Position numbers and translations under genes: made by a program. The notes under the pieces are model-generated. The model saw nothing but the letters and a program-made list of their open reading frames with translations. It searched no databases and had not been told where the DNA came from. From an uncultured Clostridia bacterium (GTDB taxonomy: Bacteria; Bacillota; Clostridia; Christensenellales; Borkfalkiaceae), in contig CAKQSI010000010.1 in the NCBI GenBank assembly GCA_934272745.1, forward strand, positions 1 to 61,088: DNA of 61,088 bases, given 5' to 3'. Below, one piece after another: positions 50,278-59,162 of this stretch. The stretch's first letter is position 1. Every line of letters begins with the position of its first letter.

Positions 50278-50333
50278 CTTTCTTAATCAAGTCCGCACAA
50301 TAAAAAACAGTTTCCTGCGCCCGCTTCCAGAAG

Positions 50334-50484
50334 CGTTTTATCGCACCCGCCCGCGAAAGCAATTTATCGCACCCGCCCGCGAAAAATCATTCGCAAACCC
50401 GCCCGTATAAAGCAATTTCCAAGCCTGCCCATCAAAAACGATTTGTCGCACCCGCCCGTCCGAAATTTGCCAAGTCTGCCCCGT
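50334..50484 (+). repeat. Degenerate 26-27 bp tandem array upstream of priA
   Basis: Units with core TATCGCACCCGCCCGCGAAA begin near 50337, 50364, 50390, 50416, 50442 and 50468, the first two nearly identical and the later ones increasingly worn. Confidence 0.7.
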
Positions 50485-50567
50485 AAAGCCGACCCCAAAA
50501 CGGACGTACAAAACGATTCCATACCCGTTCAGAAACCACCACAAAACCACCAGTTACGGAGTTGCCT

Positions 50568-52763
50568 ATGTTTTACCGCGTTATCGTAGATATTCAGTCC
50601 CAGGACGTGGACCGCATTTTCGATTATGCGGCGGACTTTTTCGTCCCCGTAGGCAGCCGCGTCGTCGTGCCGTTCGGCAGAAAGGAGATCGAGGGGTACG
50701 TGGTGGAAACGGCGGAGAAAACCGATCTTCCGCCGGACAAAATCAAAAATATCATCCGCACGGTCGATCCCGTCCCCGCCATCACGGAGGAAATGCTTTC
50801 GGTCATGCGGTTTATGCAAAAGCGCTATCACGTCACCGCGGTATCGGCGCTCCGCCAGTTTTTGCCGGGGGAAATGCGCCGCGGCGTGGTAAAAGAAAGC
50901 CTTTCCGAGGTCGCGACCTTATCGGAAAGTTTCGATTTTTCTTCGTTTACCGAAAACGAACGTCGCGCCAAAAAACAGGTGGAAACTCTGCGGATTTTGC
51001 ACGAAACGGGGGGAGAGTTTCCCCTTCCCGCCCTGCGGGAAAAATTCGGCGCTACCGTCGTTGCGGGGTTGATCGATCGCGGCGCGCTGGAAGTAAAAGA
51101 AGTCAAAAAGGAGCGCACGCCACTGGCGTTTCTTTCCCAAAACGCCGCCGCCGTCACCTTAAAACCCGCGCAGGAAAGGGCGCTGGCGAGGCTTAAAAGC
51201 AGCAAAAAACGGGTGGCGCTGCTATTCGGCGTCACGGGCAGCGGCAAGACCGAAGTCTATCTCCGCCGCATCGAAGACGCGCTGGCGCAAGGAAAAACCG
51301 CCATTATGCTGGTGCCGGAGATCGCCCTGACTCCCCAGACTTTGTCCCGGCTGCGGTCGCGGTTCGGCGATCGGGTGGCGATTCTGCACAGCGGACTTTC
51401 GGCGGGGGAACGGTTCGACGAGTGGTGGCGGCTGAGGCGCGGGGACGCGGTGATTGCCGTCGGCGCACGCAGCGCTATTTTCGCTCCGCTGGAAAACGTG
51501 GGCGTGATCGTCATCGACGAAGAGCACGAATCCAGTTATCAAAGCGAAAGCAATCCCCGCTATTTCACCAAAGAAATCGCGCTGTGCCGCGCGAAATATA
51601 ACGATTGCAAACTCATTTTAGGCAGCGCCACGCCGGCGGTGGAAAGTTTCCTTGCCGCAAAAGAGGGGAAGTACGACCTGGTGGAAATGACCGAACGCGT
51701 CAACAAACGCCCCCTTCCCAAAATGGAAATTGCCGATATGCGGAAGGAAGTCAAGGCGGGCAATCACACCGTGTTTTCTTCTCTGTTAAAGGAAGAATTG
51801 CAGACCGCGCTTGACGAGGGCAATCAGGCGATTTTGTTTCTGAACCGCAGAGGGTATTCTTCTACGGTCATCTGCCAGTCCTGCGGGTACGTTGCCAAGT
51901 GCGAAAATTGCGACGTGCCGCTGACCTATCATTCGGCAGAACATCGCCTGAAATGCCATTACTGCAACGCGCAGTATCGCCTGCCGTCGGTTTGTCCCGC
52001 GTGCGGGTTTCCCCATCTCGGGTTTGAACGGTCGGGTACCGAGCGCGTGTGCATGGACCTGCAAAAATTGTTTCCGGAAGCGCGTATTCTCCGCATGGAT
52101 AACGACACGACCAAGAATAAGGAAGGGCATTACCGCATCTTAAAAACCTTTTCGGAGCGGCAGGCGGATATCCTCGTCGGCACGCAGATGATCGCCAAAG
52201 GGCACGACTTTCCCGCGGTGACGCTGGTAGGGGTGCTGGACGCGGATATGGGACTGCATTTTTCGGATTACCGCAGCGGCGAACGTACCTTTCAGCTCAT
52301 CACGCAGGTCGCGGGCAGAAGCGGGCGCGCGGATAAACCCGGCAAAGTGGTATTGCAGACCTTCACGCCCGACAATTATATTCTGGAATTTGCCAAAAAG
52401 TACGACTACGTCGGCATGGCGGAGTCCGAACTTTCCCTTCGGGAAGCGACGCTGTTTCCGCCTTTTTCCAAAATCGTGCGCGTGCTTGCCACGGGCACGG
52501 ACGAACAAAAAGTTGTCGCCGCCATTCGCCTGGCGTACGAAAATCTTTCCAAAGTGTACGAACGGCACAGGGAGGAGTTCTATTTCTTCCAGAAAATGAA
52601 ATCGCCTATTTTCCGCCTGCAGACCAAGTTCCGGTACCAGATTTTGATGCGCATTCCGGAAAACGCTTCGGCGCTGCTCGGCGAAATTTACGACGCCGCG
52701 CTGCCGGCGGCTAACCCCGCCGTTTCGGTGTTCGTGGAAGAAAATCCCGGCAGTATGAGTTGA
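50568..52763 (+). CDS. priA: Primosomal helicase PriA
   Basis: 731 residues from ATG 50568, 7 bases after ACGGAG (a TTG at 50562 is too close). 3'-DNA-binding domain, winged helix, Walker A LFGVTGSGKTEVY, DEEHESSYQ (motif II plus), eight zinc cysteines (CQSCGYVAKCENC then CHYC and CPAC), and LVGTQMIAKGHDFPAVTLVG. Restarts collapsed replication forks. Normal length. Confidence 0.96.
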   Translation: MFYRVIVDIQSQDVDRIFDYAADFFVPVGSRVVVPFGRKEIEGYVVETAEKTDLPPDKIKNIIRTVDPVPAITEEMLSVMRFMQKRYHVTAVSALRQFLPGEMRRGVVKESLSEVATLSESFDFSSFTENERRAKKQVETLRILHETGGEFPLPALREKFGATVVAGLIDRGALEVKEVKKERTPLAFLSQNAAAVTLKPAQERALARLKSSKKRVALLFGVTGSGKTEVYLRRIEDALAQGKTAIMLVPEIALTPQTLSRLRSRFGDRVAILHSGLSAGERFDEWWRLRRGDAVIAVGARSAIFAPLENVGVIVIDEEHESSYQSESNPRYFTKEIALCRAKYNDCKLILGSATPAVESFLAAKEGKYDLVEMTERVNKRPLPKMEIADMRKEVKAGNHTVFSSLLKEELQTALDEGNQAILFLNRRGYSSTVICQSCGYVAKCENCDVPLTYHSAEHRLKCHYCNAQYRLPSVCPACGFPHLGFERSGTERVCMDLQKLFPEARILRMDNDTTKNKEGHYRILKTFSERQADILVGTQMIAKGHDFPAVTLVGVLDADMGLHFSDYRSGERTFQLITQVAGRSGRADKPGKVVLQTFTPDNYILEFAKKYDYVGMAESELSLREATLFPPFSKIVRVLATGTDEQKVVAAIRLAYENLSKVYERHREEFYFFQKMKSPIFRLQTKFRYQILMRIPENASALLGEIYDAALPAANPAVSVFVEENPGSMS

Positions 52764-52784
52764 GTTTTGCGGGGGAAATACAGC

Positions 52785-52950
52785 GTTTCCGCGCCAAGAA
52801 AAATAATAGAATTTCCGCGCAAGCGGCATAATAAAGAAATTCCGCGATAAGCGAAAATGATAAAAATTCCGCTGATACGCGGCGCAAAAAAGAGTTTCCG
52901 CAAAGAGTTTCCGCGCAACGCGGCGCAAAATAAAAAAACGGGCGGGACTT
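52785..52950 (+). repeat. Degenerate about 28-bp tandem array before def
   Basis: Seven worn units starting TTTCCGCG, with ATAATARAAA between, fill most of the priA-def gap. Confidence 0.6.
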
Positions 52951-52974
52951 TCCGCCAAGAGAAGGAGAAGACTT

Positions 52975-53430
52975 ATGGCAATCCGCAAAGTCGTACAGGA
53001 AGGCGACGACATTTTACGCAAAATCTGCAAACCGGTAGACGTGTTTGACGAACGACTGGGCGCGCTTCTGGACGATATGAAAGATACCGTCCGTCACGAA
53101 CACGGCGCGGGGCTTGCGGGTCCGCAGGTCGGCGTATTAAAGCGCGTCTGCGTGGTGGACGTGGAAGACGGCTATTTCGAGTTCGTCAATCCCAAAATCG
53201 TTTCCGAAAAGGGCAAGCAGCGCGGCATCGAAGGCTGCCTTTCCATTCGTCACAAGCAGGGCGAAGTGGTGCGTCCCAACCGCGTCGTGGTGGAATATCG
53301 GGACCGCGCGGGGGAACCGCATACCGTCACCGCCGTGGGCTTTTTCGCCCGCGCCTGCTGTCACGAAATCGACCATCTGGACGGCGTGTTATATACCGAC
53401 CGCGCAACGGAGGTCTGGATTGAAAAATAA
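52975..53430 (+). CDS. def: Peptide deformylase
   Basis: Removes the formyl group of nascent proteins. 151 residues with the three motifs GAGLAGPQ, EGCLSI (metal Cys) and CHEIDHLDG (HEIDH). AGAAGGAGAAG before the ATG. The end overlaps fmt by 11 bases, so def-fmt are coupled; the products act as an opposing pair. Confidence 0.97.
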   Translation: MAIRKVVQEGDDILRKICKPVDVFDERLGALLDDMKDTVRHEHGAGLAGPQVGVLKRVCVVDVEDGYFEFVNPKIVSEKGKQRGIEGCLSIRHKQGEVVRPNRVVVEYRDRAGEPHTVTAVGFFARACCHEIDHLDGVLYTDRATEVWIEK

Positions 53431-54490
53431 CCAACGTATCGTGTTTTTGGGCACACCGGCGTTTGCCGTGCTGCCCTTGCAAAGCATTGTGGAGGCGGGC
53501 TACAACGTGATTGCCGTCGTCACCAACCGCGATAAAAAGGCAGGGAGAAAGAATATTCTGACCCCGCCGCCCGTAAAAACGTACGCGCTTTCCCAAAATA
53601 TTCCGGTTTACCAGTACGACAAAATCCGCGCGGAAGGGGTGGAGGATATGAAAGTCCTCGCGCCCGATCTCATGATCACTTGCGCATTCGGGCAGATTTT
53701 AAGTCAGGAAATTTTAGATATTCCAAGGCTCGGCGTATACAACGTCCACGGGTCGCTGCTGCCAAAATTCCGCGGCGCTTCCCCCGTGCAGGCGGCGGTT
53801 CTGTGCGGCGAAAAACAGACGGGTATCACCGTGATGAAGACCGAAGTCGGACTGGACAGCGGCGATATGCTCTTAAAAAAATCGCTGCCCATCCGCCGCG
53901 AAACGTCGGACGAACTGTTTGAAAAACTGTCCGCTCTCGGTGCGGAAGCAATTCTGGAAGCGCTGCCGCTCATTTTGTCCGGAACCCCGCATCTGGAAAA
54001 GCAGGATCCGGATCAGGTGACCAGAACCGGGCTGATCCGAAAGGAAGATTCCTTTATCGACTGGCAAAAATCCGCGTGGGAGATCGATTGCTTCGTGCGC
54101 GGAATGTTTTCTTCGCCGGGCGCCCGCACGCTTCTTTCGGGGGAAGAAGTCAAAATTCTTGCCGGGTACGGAGAAAAGCGCCTTTCCTCGCAAGAAAACA
54201 CCGCTTGCAGCGACGAAAACAATAGGACGTATGATCAGAATCGTGCCGGATGCGAAAGTTGCGGCTTGTCGGATAGGGGGGGTACTTACGCCCCCGGGAC
54301 GGTGATTTCCGCAGGGAAAGGCGGCGTGTTCGTCGCTTGCGGCAAGGAAAGGAAAGAGATATTCCGTCTGGATACGGTACAGTTTCCGGGAGGGAAAGCC
54401 GTTTCCGCGGGTGACGCTGCGCTCGGCAGAAAACTTACGGCAGGGCAGGTCTTTTCCGTGCCCGAAATGCCCGGGAAAGCGGAAGCATAA
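53420..54490 (+). CDS. fmt: Methionyl-tRNA formyltransferase
   Basis: 356 residues against about 310 usual. Start is TTG at 53420, with CGGAGG before it. Formyl-donor domain: FLGTPAFAVLPL, NVHGSLLPKFRGASPVQ, and VGLDSGDML. The C-terminal OB fold is split by about 36 Asn/Ser/Cys-rich residues (near 257-292, with SSQENTACSDENN) before GTVISAGKGGVFVACG. Formylates initiator Met-tRNA. Confidence 0.94.
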   Translation: MKNNQRIVFLGTPAFAVLPLQSIVEAGYNVIAVVTNRDKKAGRKNILTPPPVKTYALSQNIPVYQYDKIRAEGVEDMKVLAPDLMITCAFGQILSQEILDIPRLGVYNVHGSLLPKFRGASPVQAAVLCGEKQTGITVMKTEVGLDSGDMLLKKSLPIRRETSDELFEKLSALGAEAILEALPLILSGTPHLEKQDPDQVTRTGLIRKEDSFIDWQKSAWEIDCFVRGMFSSPGARTLLSGEEVKILAGYGEKRLSSQENTACSDENNRTYDQNRAGCESCGLSDRGGTYAPGTVISAGKGGVFVACGKERKEIFRLDTVQFPGGKAVSAGDAALGRKLTAGQVFSVPEMPGKAEA

Positions 54491-54525
54491 CTTAAAATCC
54501 GGGCTATCCGGCAACGTCAGAATTT

Positions 54526-55776
54526 ATGAAAAATTACTTTGAACAGGCATACGAAATTTTAAGCGAGGTATACGGCGGCGCGTTTTTGAAGATCGCCATG
54601 CAGCGCCTGCCGGAAGACGCGGAAAATCGTTCGCTCGTCACCCTGCTTTGCTACGGGACGATCGAAAACGACGCGCGTTATCATGCGGAAATTACCCGTC
54701 TGACGGATAAAAAACCGCTGAAAAAACACGTCCGCCTTATCTTAAAAATGGCGATGTACCTTTTGGAAGGGGTAAGGCGCCCCGCTTATGCCACCGTCGA
54801 TACCGCGGTGGAATTTTCCAAAAAAATCGACCGCGGGGCGTCCGCAGGGCTGATCAACGCCGTGCTTCGGCGCTTTTTGCGGGAAGGAATGGAAATCCCG
54901 CTTCCCGAAAAACGGTATGAGCGTATTGCCGTGCAATCCGGGTTTCCGCTGTTTGCGGTAAAACGGCTGTTCCACACCTACGGCGAGGAGGCGGAGGGGT
55001 TTTTTAGCCGCCGTCCGCCGGTCACTTCCGTGCGTTTTCCCGCGGGGGAAGACGGCGCCGCATACTTTAAAAACGCGGGCGTAAACTATACGCCGTCGCC
55101 CTTTCCAAACCTCTTTTTCGCGGAAAATTTCCGCCGCAATGCGGACTTCGACGCGGGGAAATACACCTTTCAGTCGGTGGGTTCGGTCGCCATCTGCGAC
55201 ATGATTTCCCCTTGCGAAAAATTGTTGGACGTCTGTGCCGCGCCCGGCGGAAAAAGCGTGCTGCTTTCCGAAAAATGCGCTTTTGTTACGGCGGGGGAAT
55301 TGCACCCGCAGCGCGTAAAACTGATCGAATCTTACGCCGCTCGCATGCGCCGGGATAACGTATTTGCGGTGGAAAAGGACGCGACTTTGCCGCGCGAAGA
55401 GTGGAACTGCGCTTTTGACGGCGTGCTTTGCGACGTGCCTTGCAGCGGCTACGGCGTTATTTCCGAAAATCCGGACATTTTGCTCCGCGCGGGGGAGCGC
55501 GACTTTGCTTCGCTCCCGCCCCTGCAACTAAAGATTCTGCTCGCTTCCGCGGAATTTGTAAAACCCGGCGGCTGCCTGTATTATTCCACCTGCACGCTGT
55601 TTTCGGAAGAAAACGACGGGGTGGTTTCCGCCTTTCTGAAGACCCGTCCGGACTTTACGGCGGAGGTCGTAACTTCGCCCCTCGGCGGACGAAAAATGAA
55701 GTACGGTCTGCAATTTCTGCCTCAAAACGCGTTTAACGCAGGCTTTTATTTCGCAAAATTTAAGAAAAAAGGGTAG
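54526..55776 (+). CDS. rsmB: 16S rRNA (cytosine967-C5)-methyltransferase RsmB
   Basis: 416 residues. N-terminal NusB-like RNA-binding helices (LSEVYGGAFLKIAM, VRLILKMAMYLLEG), SAM motif LDVCAAPGGKSVLL, catalytic Cys in CDVPCSGYG (Cys306) and YYSTCTLFSEEN. The stop codon TAG is formed by the TA|GGG junction of a repeat-element end at 55774-55778, so the native C-terminus may have been changed by an insertion. Only a weak ribosome-binding site before the ATG. Confidence 0.94.
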   Translation: MKNYFEQAYEILSEVYGGAFLKIAMQRLPEDAENRSLVTLLCYGTIENDARYHAEITRLTDKKPLKKHVRLILKMAMYLLEGVRRPAYATVDTAVEFSKKIDRGASAGLINAVLRRFLREGMEIPLPEKRYERIAVQSGFPLFAVKRLFHTYGEEAEGFFSRRPPVTSVRFPAGEDGAAYFKNAGVNYTPSPFPNLFFAENFRRNADFDAGKYTFQSVGSVAICDMISPCEKLLDVCAAPGGKSVLLSEKCAFVTAGELHPQRVKLIESYAARMRRDNVFAVEKDATLPREEWNCAFDGVLCDVPCSGYGVISENPDILLRAGERDFASLPPLQLKILLASAEFVKPGGCLYYSTCTLFSEENDGVVSAFLKTRPDFTAEVVTSPLGGRKMKYGLQFLPQNAFNAGFYFAKFKKKG

Positions 55777-55860
55777 GGATTCCGTCCGTCACCCTCCTTA
55801 TTAAAGAAAAAAGGGTAGGGATTTCGTCCGTCGCCCTCCTTATCCTAAAGGCGTCTTTTT
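55774..55860 (+). repeat. Two tandem partial ends of the TA-flanked element
   Basis: GGGATTCCGTCCGTCACCC (55776-55794) and GGGATTTCGTCCGTCGCCC (55818-55836), each preceded by GGGTA, 42-bp period. The second continues into AAAGGCGTCTTTTTCGCC, shared with the complete element at 31640. No right end seen. Confidence 0.7.
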
Positions 55861-55943
55861 CGCCCTACGCGCGCCCTAAAACGCGATCAGACCACCTAAA
55901 TCCACTATAAAACACCCCCCAATTTATCCCGAAACGGAGAATT

Positions 55944-56987
55944 ATGAAACGCATTTTACAGGACCTGACCCTTGCCGAATGTAAGGAACTTGCACTAAGC
56001 CTCGGCGAAAAAGCCTTTCGCGGGGCGCAGATTTACGAAGGCATCGTGCAGGGCAAAAAAATATCCGAAATGAGCAATCTGCCCGCTTCTTTAAAAGCGC
56101 GGCTTCTGGAGATTTTCGAGGACGCTGCGGCGGAAATCGTCGAACGGCTGGTTTCCGAAGACGGGACGGAAAAGTACCTGTTCCGCTTGGCGGACGGCAA
56201 CGTGATCGAGGGCGTTTTAATGCGCTACAAGTACGGCAACACGCAATGCGTTTCCACACAGGTGGGCTGCCGCATGGGTTGCAAATTCTGCGCTTCCACG
56301 CTCGGCGGTCTGGTGCGCAACCTCACGCGGGGGGAGATTCTTTCCGAAGTGCTTGCCGTCAACCGCCTGCAGGGCGGGACCAAAGACAAGAGGCAGGTCA
56401 CCAACGTGGTGTTGATGGGCAGCGGGGAACCGCTGGATAATTACGACGAGGTGGTGGGATTTCTGCATCTGGTTTCCGCCGCGGAAGGCATCGGCATCAG
56501 CCCGCGCAACATCAGCCTGTCCACGTCGGGACTGGTGCCGAACATGCTTCGGCTGGCGGACGAGGGGTTGCCGGTCAACCTCACCGTTTCTTTGCACAAC
56601 CCGTTCGACGAGGAACGACGGCAGATCATGCCCGTCGCAAACAAATATAAAATCAAGGACATTTTAGACGCCTGCGCGCATTATTTCGACAAAACCGGGA
56701 GGCGGTATATTTTTGAATATACCCTGATCAGGGGGCAGAACGATTCTCCCCGCCACGCGGCGGAACTCTGCCGGTTGCTGTCTTCCCGCCCGTGCCTCGT
56801 CAACGTTATCCGGCTGAACGCGGTAAAGGAAAGCGGGCTTTCCGCCACCACCACCGCGGACGCGGAACGGTTTATCGCGGCTTTGGAGCGCGGCGGCGTT
56901 TCGGCAACGTTGCGCCGCAGCATGGGCGCGGATATCGAGGGCGCCTGCGGACAGCTGAGAAGAAAATTTCTCGCGAGGGAAGAATGA
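55944..56987 (+). CDS. rlmN: Dual-specificity rRNA/tRNA adenine-C2 methyltransferase RlmN
   Basis: 347 residues, radical SAM: VGCRMGCKFCAS (Cys109, 113, 116), a second catalytic Cys335 in EGACGQL, GSGEPLDNYD and SLHNPFDEERRQIMP. Modifies A2503 of 23S rRNA and A37 of some tRNAs. ACGGAGAA before the ATG. In most Firmicutes stp, prkC and rsgA follow; here rpe follows directly. Confidence 0.96.
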   Translation: MKRILQDLTLAECKELALSLGEKAFRGAQIYEGIVQGKKISEMSNLPASLKARLLEIFEDAAAEIVERLVSEDGTEKYLFRLADGNVIEGVLMRYKYGNTQCVSTQVGCRMGCKFCASTLGGLVRNLTRGEILSEVLAVNRLQGGTKDKRQVTNVVLMGSGEPLDNYDEVVGFLHLVSAAEGIGISPRNISLSTSGLVPNMLRLADEGLPVNLTVSLHNPFDEERRQIMPVANKYKIKDILDACAHYFDKTGRRYIFEYTLIRGQNDSPRHAAELCRLLSSRPCLVNVIRLNAVKESGLSATTTADAERFIAALERGGVSATLRRSMGADIEGACGQLRRKFLAREE

Positions 56988-57083
56988 CTTCCGCAGGACA
57001 AAAAGACCGGCGAAAATATACAGCCGGCAACTTTCAAAAAACAGGAAAATAAACGGCAGACAGACAAAAAGGAGCGTAAAACT

Positions 57084-57857
57084 ATGGAACGTATCGTAAA
57101 AATCGCACCGTCGGTGCTTTCGGCGGACTTTTCCCAAATGGGCGAAGAGGTGCGCGCGATCGATGTCGGCGGCGCCGATTGGGTGCATCTGGACGTGATG
57201 GACGGGGTGTTCGTTCCCAACATTACGTTCGGCATCAAAATGGTGCAGGATATCCGTAAAGTGACCGATCTGCCCCTTGACGCTCATCTCATGATTACCC
57301 ACCCGGAAAAGTACGTGGAGCGGTTCATCGACGCGGGCGCGGACGACGTTACCGTGCATTACGAAGCGGAACAGCCGAATTTAAAAGAAACGTTGCGCCT
57401 GATTCGTTCCCGCGGGAAGAAAAACGGCGTCGTTATCAATCCGGATACGCCTCTTTCCGCCGTATATGACGTGCTGGATCGGATCGATATTCTGCTGATC
57501 ATGAGCGTTTTCCCCGGCTTCGGCGGGCAAAAGTTTATCGAATCGGTGCTTTTTAAAGTGGAAGAAGCGCGCAAAATTGCCGATAAAGAGGGGTTTGTGA
57601 TCGAAATCGACGGCGGCATCGGCAAAAACAACGCGGGACGGGTATTTGAAGCAGGCGCAGACGTTCTCGTTGCGGGAAGCGCCGTTTTCGGCGCGGCAGA
57701 CCGTAAAGCCGCGATCGCGGAACTCAAAACCGCGGCACGTATAGGCAAAATCGGAACGGCAGGCATTGAAAGCGGCAGTGCTTCCGGCAGCCCTGCAGGC
57801 GATTTTGCCGCCGATCGCAAGGCGGAAAAAAGCCGCCCCGGCAATGACCGAAAATGA
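57084..57857 (+). CDS. rpe: Ribulose-phosphate 3-epimerase
   Basis: TIM barrel of the pentose phosphate pathway. APSVLSADFSQM, HLDVMDGVFVPNITFG, DAHLMIT, MSVFPGFGGQKF and EIDGGIGKNNA are all present. 257 residues; the last about 37, Gly/Ser/Ala/Lys-rich, extend beyond the usual about 220. AAAAAGGAG before the ATG. Stop overlaps thiN. Confidence 0.96.
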   Translation: MERIVKIAPSVLSADFSQMGEEVRAIDVGGADWVHLDVMDGVFVPNITFGIKMVQDIRKVTDLPLDAHLMITHPEKYVERFIDAGADDVTVHYEAEQPNLKETLRLIRSRGKKNGVVINPDTPLSAVYDVLDRIDILLIMSVFPGFGGQKFIESVLFKVEEARKIADKEGFVIEIDGGIGKNNAGRVFEAGADVLVAGSAVFGAADRKAAIAELKTAARIGKIGTAGIESGSASGSPAGDFAADRKAEKSRPGNDRK

Positions 57858-58474
57858 AAGCGATCGTATTTTTGAACGGCGAACCCTACCGCGGCAACGT
57901 CGATACGGCGGGCGCTTACGTCGTCGCTTCCGACGGCGGCTATCGGGAAACCGAGCGGCGGGGTATCAAACCCGACCTCATTCTGGGGGATTTCGATTCC
58001 TTAGGCTTCGTTCCGCAGGGGGCGGAAGTGTTCCCCGTTGAAAAAAATGCGACCGACGGCGAGATTGCGGTGGAAACCCTCATCGAAAAGAAAGAGGCGC
58101 TTTCGTTGACCGAAATCGAGATCTACGGCGGAGGCGGCGGCAGGGAAGACCATTTTCTGGGTGTTTTGCAACTGTTGCTTCTTGCAAAAAAACACGGTTT
58201 AGGGTTGACAATCTATACGAATTATAGTAAAATTACCATGCAGTCGTGTTCGTTTTCGGCAAAAACCGAGCCGGGGACAACCATTTCTTTGGTTCCTTTT
58301 TCCGGCGACGTGCATATCCTTAGTAGTGAAGGGTTGTATTATCCGCTGAAAAACCTGACCCTTTCGCAGGGGAACACCCGCGGCATTTCCAACGTTGCCA
58401 CGGGAAATACCTTTTCGCTCGCTTACGAAAAAGGCGATCTTCTGGTGTTTCAAATCCTGCGGCAAGCGGAATAA
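57854..58474 (+). CDS. thiN: Thiamine pyrophosphokinase
   Basis: 206 residues. Makes TPP from thiamine. SDGGYRETERRGIKPDLILGDFDS, DGEIAVETL and GGGGGREDH are the family motifs; C-terminal domain with GNTRGISNVA. Overlaps rpe by 4 bases. In B. subtilis this gene (yloS) is followed by spoVM, as seen here. Confidence 0.95.
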   Translation: MKAIVFLNGEPYRGNVDTAGAYVVASDGGYRETERRGIKPDLILGDFDSLGFVPQGAEVFPVEKNATDGEIAVETLIEKKEALSLTEIEIYGGGGGREDHFLGVLQLLLLAKKHGLGLTIYTNYSKITMQSCSFSAKTEPGTTISLVPFSGDVHILSSEGLYYPLKNLTLSQGNTRGISNVATGNTFSLAYEKGDLLVFQILRQAE

Positions 58475-58488
58475 AAGGGGGACGCGTC

Positions 58489-58584
58489 TTGAAAAAAATC
58501 GTCTGCATCAAGCCGCCGGCATTCATCCGCGGCATTTTGCGTCTGTTTTTAAGGAAGAAAAAAGTTTCGCCCGGGGAATCCTGA
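58489..58584 (+). CDS. spoVM: SpoVM-like spore-coat/cortex peptide
   Basis: A 31-codon gene starting TTG at 58489, with AGGGGG 7 bases before, immediately after thiN. The product opens MKKIVCIKPPAFIRGILR and continues LFLRKKKV: an amphipathic helix broken by Pro, close to B. subtilis SpoVM (MKFYTIKLPKFLGGIVRA), with IK, P, F, G, I/V and R in register when shifted by one. SpoVM marks the convex forespore membrane and anchors SpoIVA. Place after thiN matches the B. subtilis order. Identification rests on motif plus synteny, not on a search. Confidence 0.8.
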   Translation: MKKIVCIKPPAFIRGILRLFLRKKKVSPGES

Positions 58585-59162
58585 AGGGCAGTCCCGCGGA
58601 GGGCGGAAACCGGAACCCGCGCGGGCGGGAAACCCTGCGGCAAGTTTTCGCGGGTAAGAAAAGTTTCATCGGGAACTTTTCCTGCGGAACCGGAAACGCC
58701 AAAAACTTTTTGAAAAACACCGGAAAGTGCGGTACGTCCGCGCTTTTTCGGGAAACAGTATCGGACAGGCAGGGCTTGTTTCCCGGCAGGACTACCGGCT
58801 AAGCCGGATAAGGATGATTTTTATGCCGCCTGCCGGTCAGAGGCAGGAGTGCGGCGTGCGTCAGGCGATAAAAGGCGTGCGTCAGGCAATAAACGGCGTG
58901 CTTTCAGCCCGCTTTTCATAGGAAGCGCCTTTCAGCCCGCCTCCTGAAAACGTAGAAACGTTATTTATAATAAAGTATTTGGATCGGCTTTCCGACAATG
59001 AAAATATAGATAAAAGCCGGCTTCCACGCCGCTTTCAACAAGTAATAAACGCGGGCTTCCACGCCGCCTCAAAAATAAAAACGTCAGAACCGGGCAAAAG
59101 CGGAGGTTCCGCCCGCCCGCACAATATATCATTCGCGGCGCCTGCCGCAGGAGAACTTTTTT
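58585..59162 (+). other. Intergenic region before pgcA
   Basis: No gene. Holds a 21-bp tandem array (58853-58901) and two copies of GGCTTCCACGCCGC (near 59019 and 59053). rpmB, which follows spoVM in B. subtilis, is absent. Confidence 0.6.
58853..58901 (+). repeat. 21-bp tandem repeat GGCGTGCGTCAGGC
   Basis: Units at 58853-58873 and 58874-58894 differ at two bases; a third starts at 58895. Confidence 0.8.

Larger units (their letters stand above)
49911..50567 (+). other. 657-base gap between rpoZ and priA (coaBC absent)
   Basis: Many Clostridia have coaBC (dfp) here. This gap holds only a terminator palindrome (50252-50277) and a degenerate tandem array (50334-50484). No trace of the flavoprotein is visible in any frame. 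Confidence 0.65.

Noticed and set aside
50334..50484. Possible CRISPR array before priA
   Set aside because: Repeats abut each other without spacers and decay along the array.
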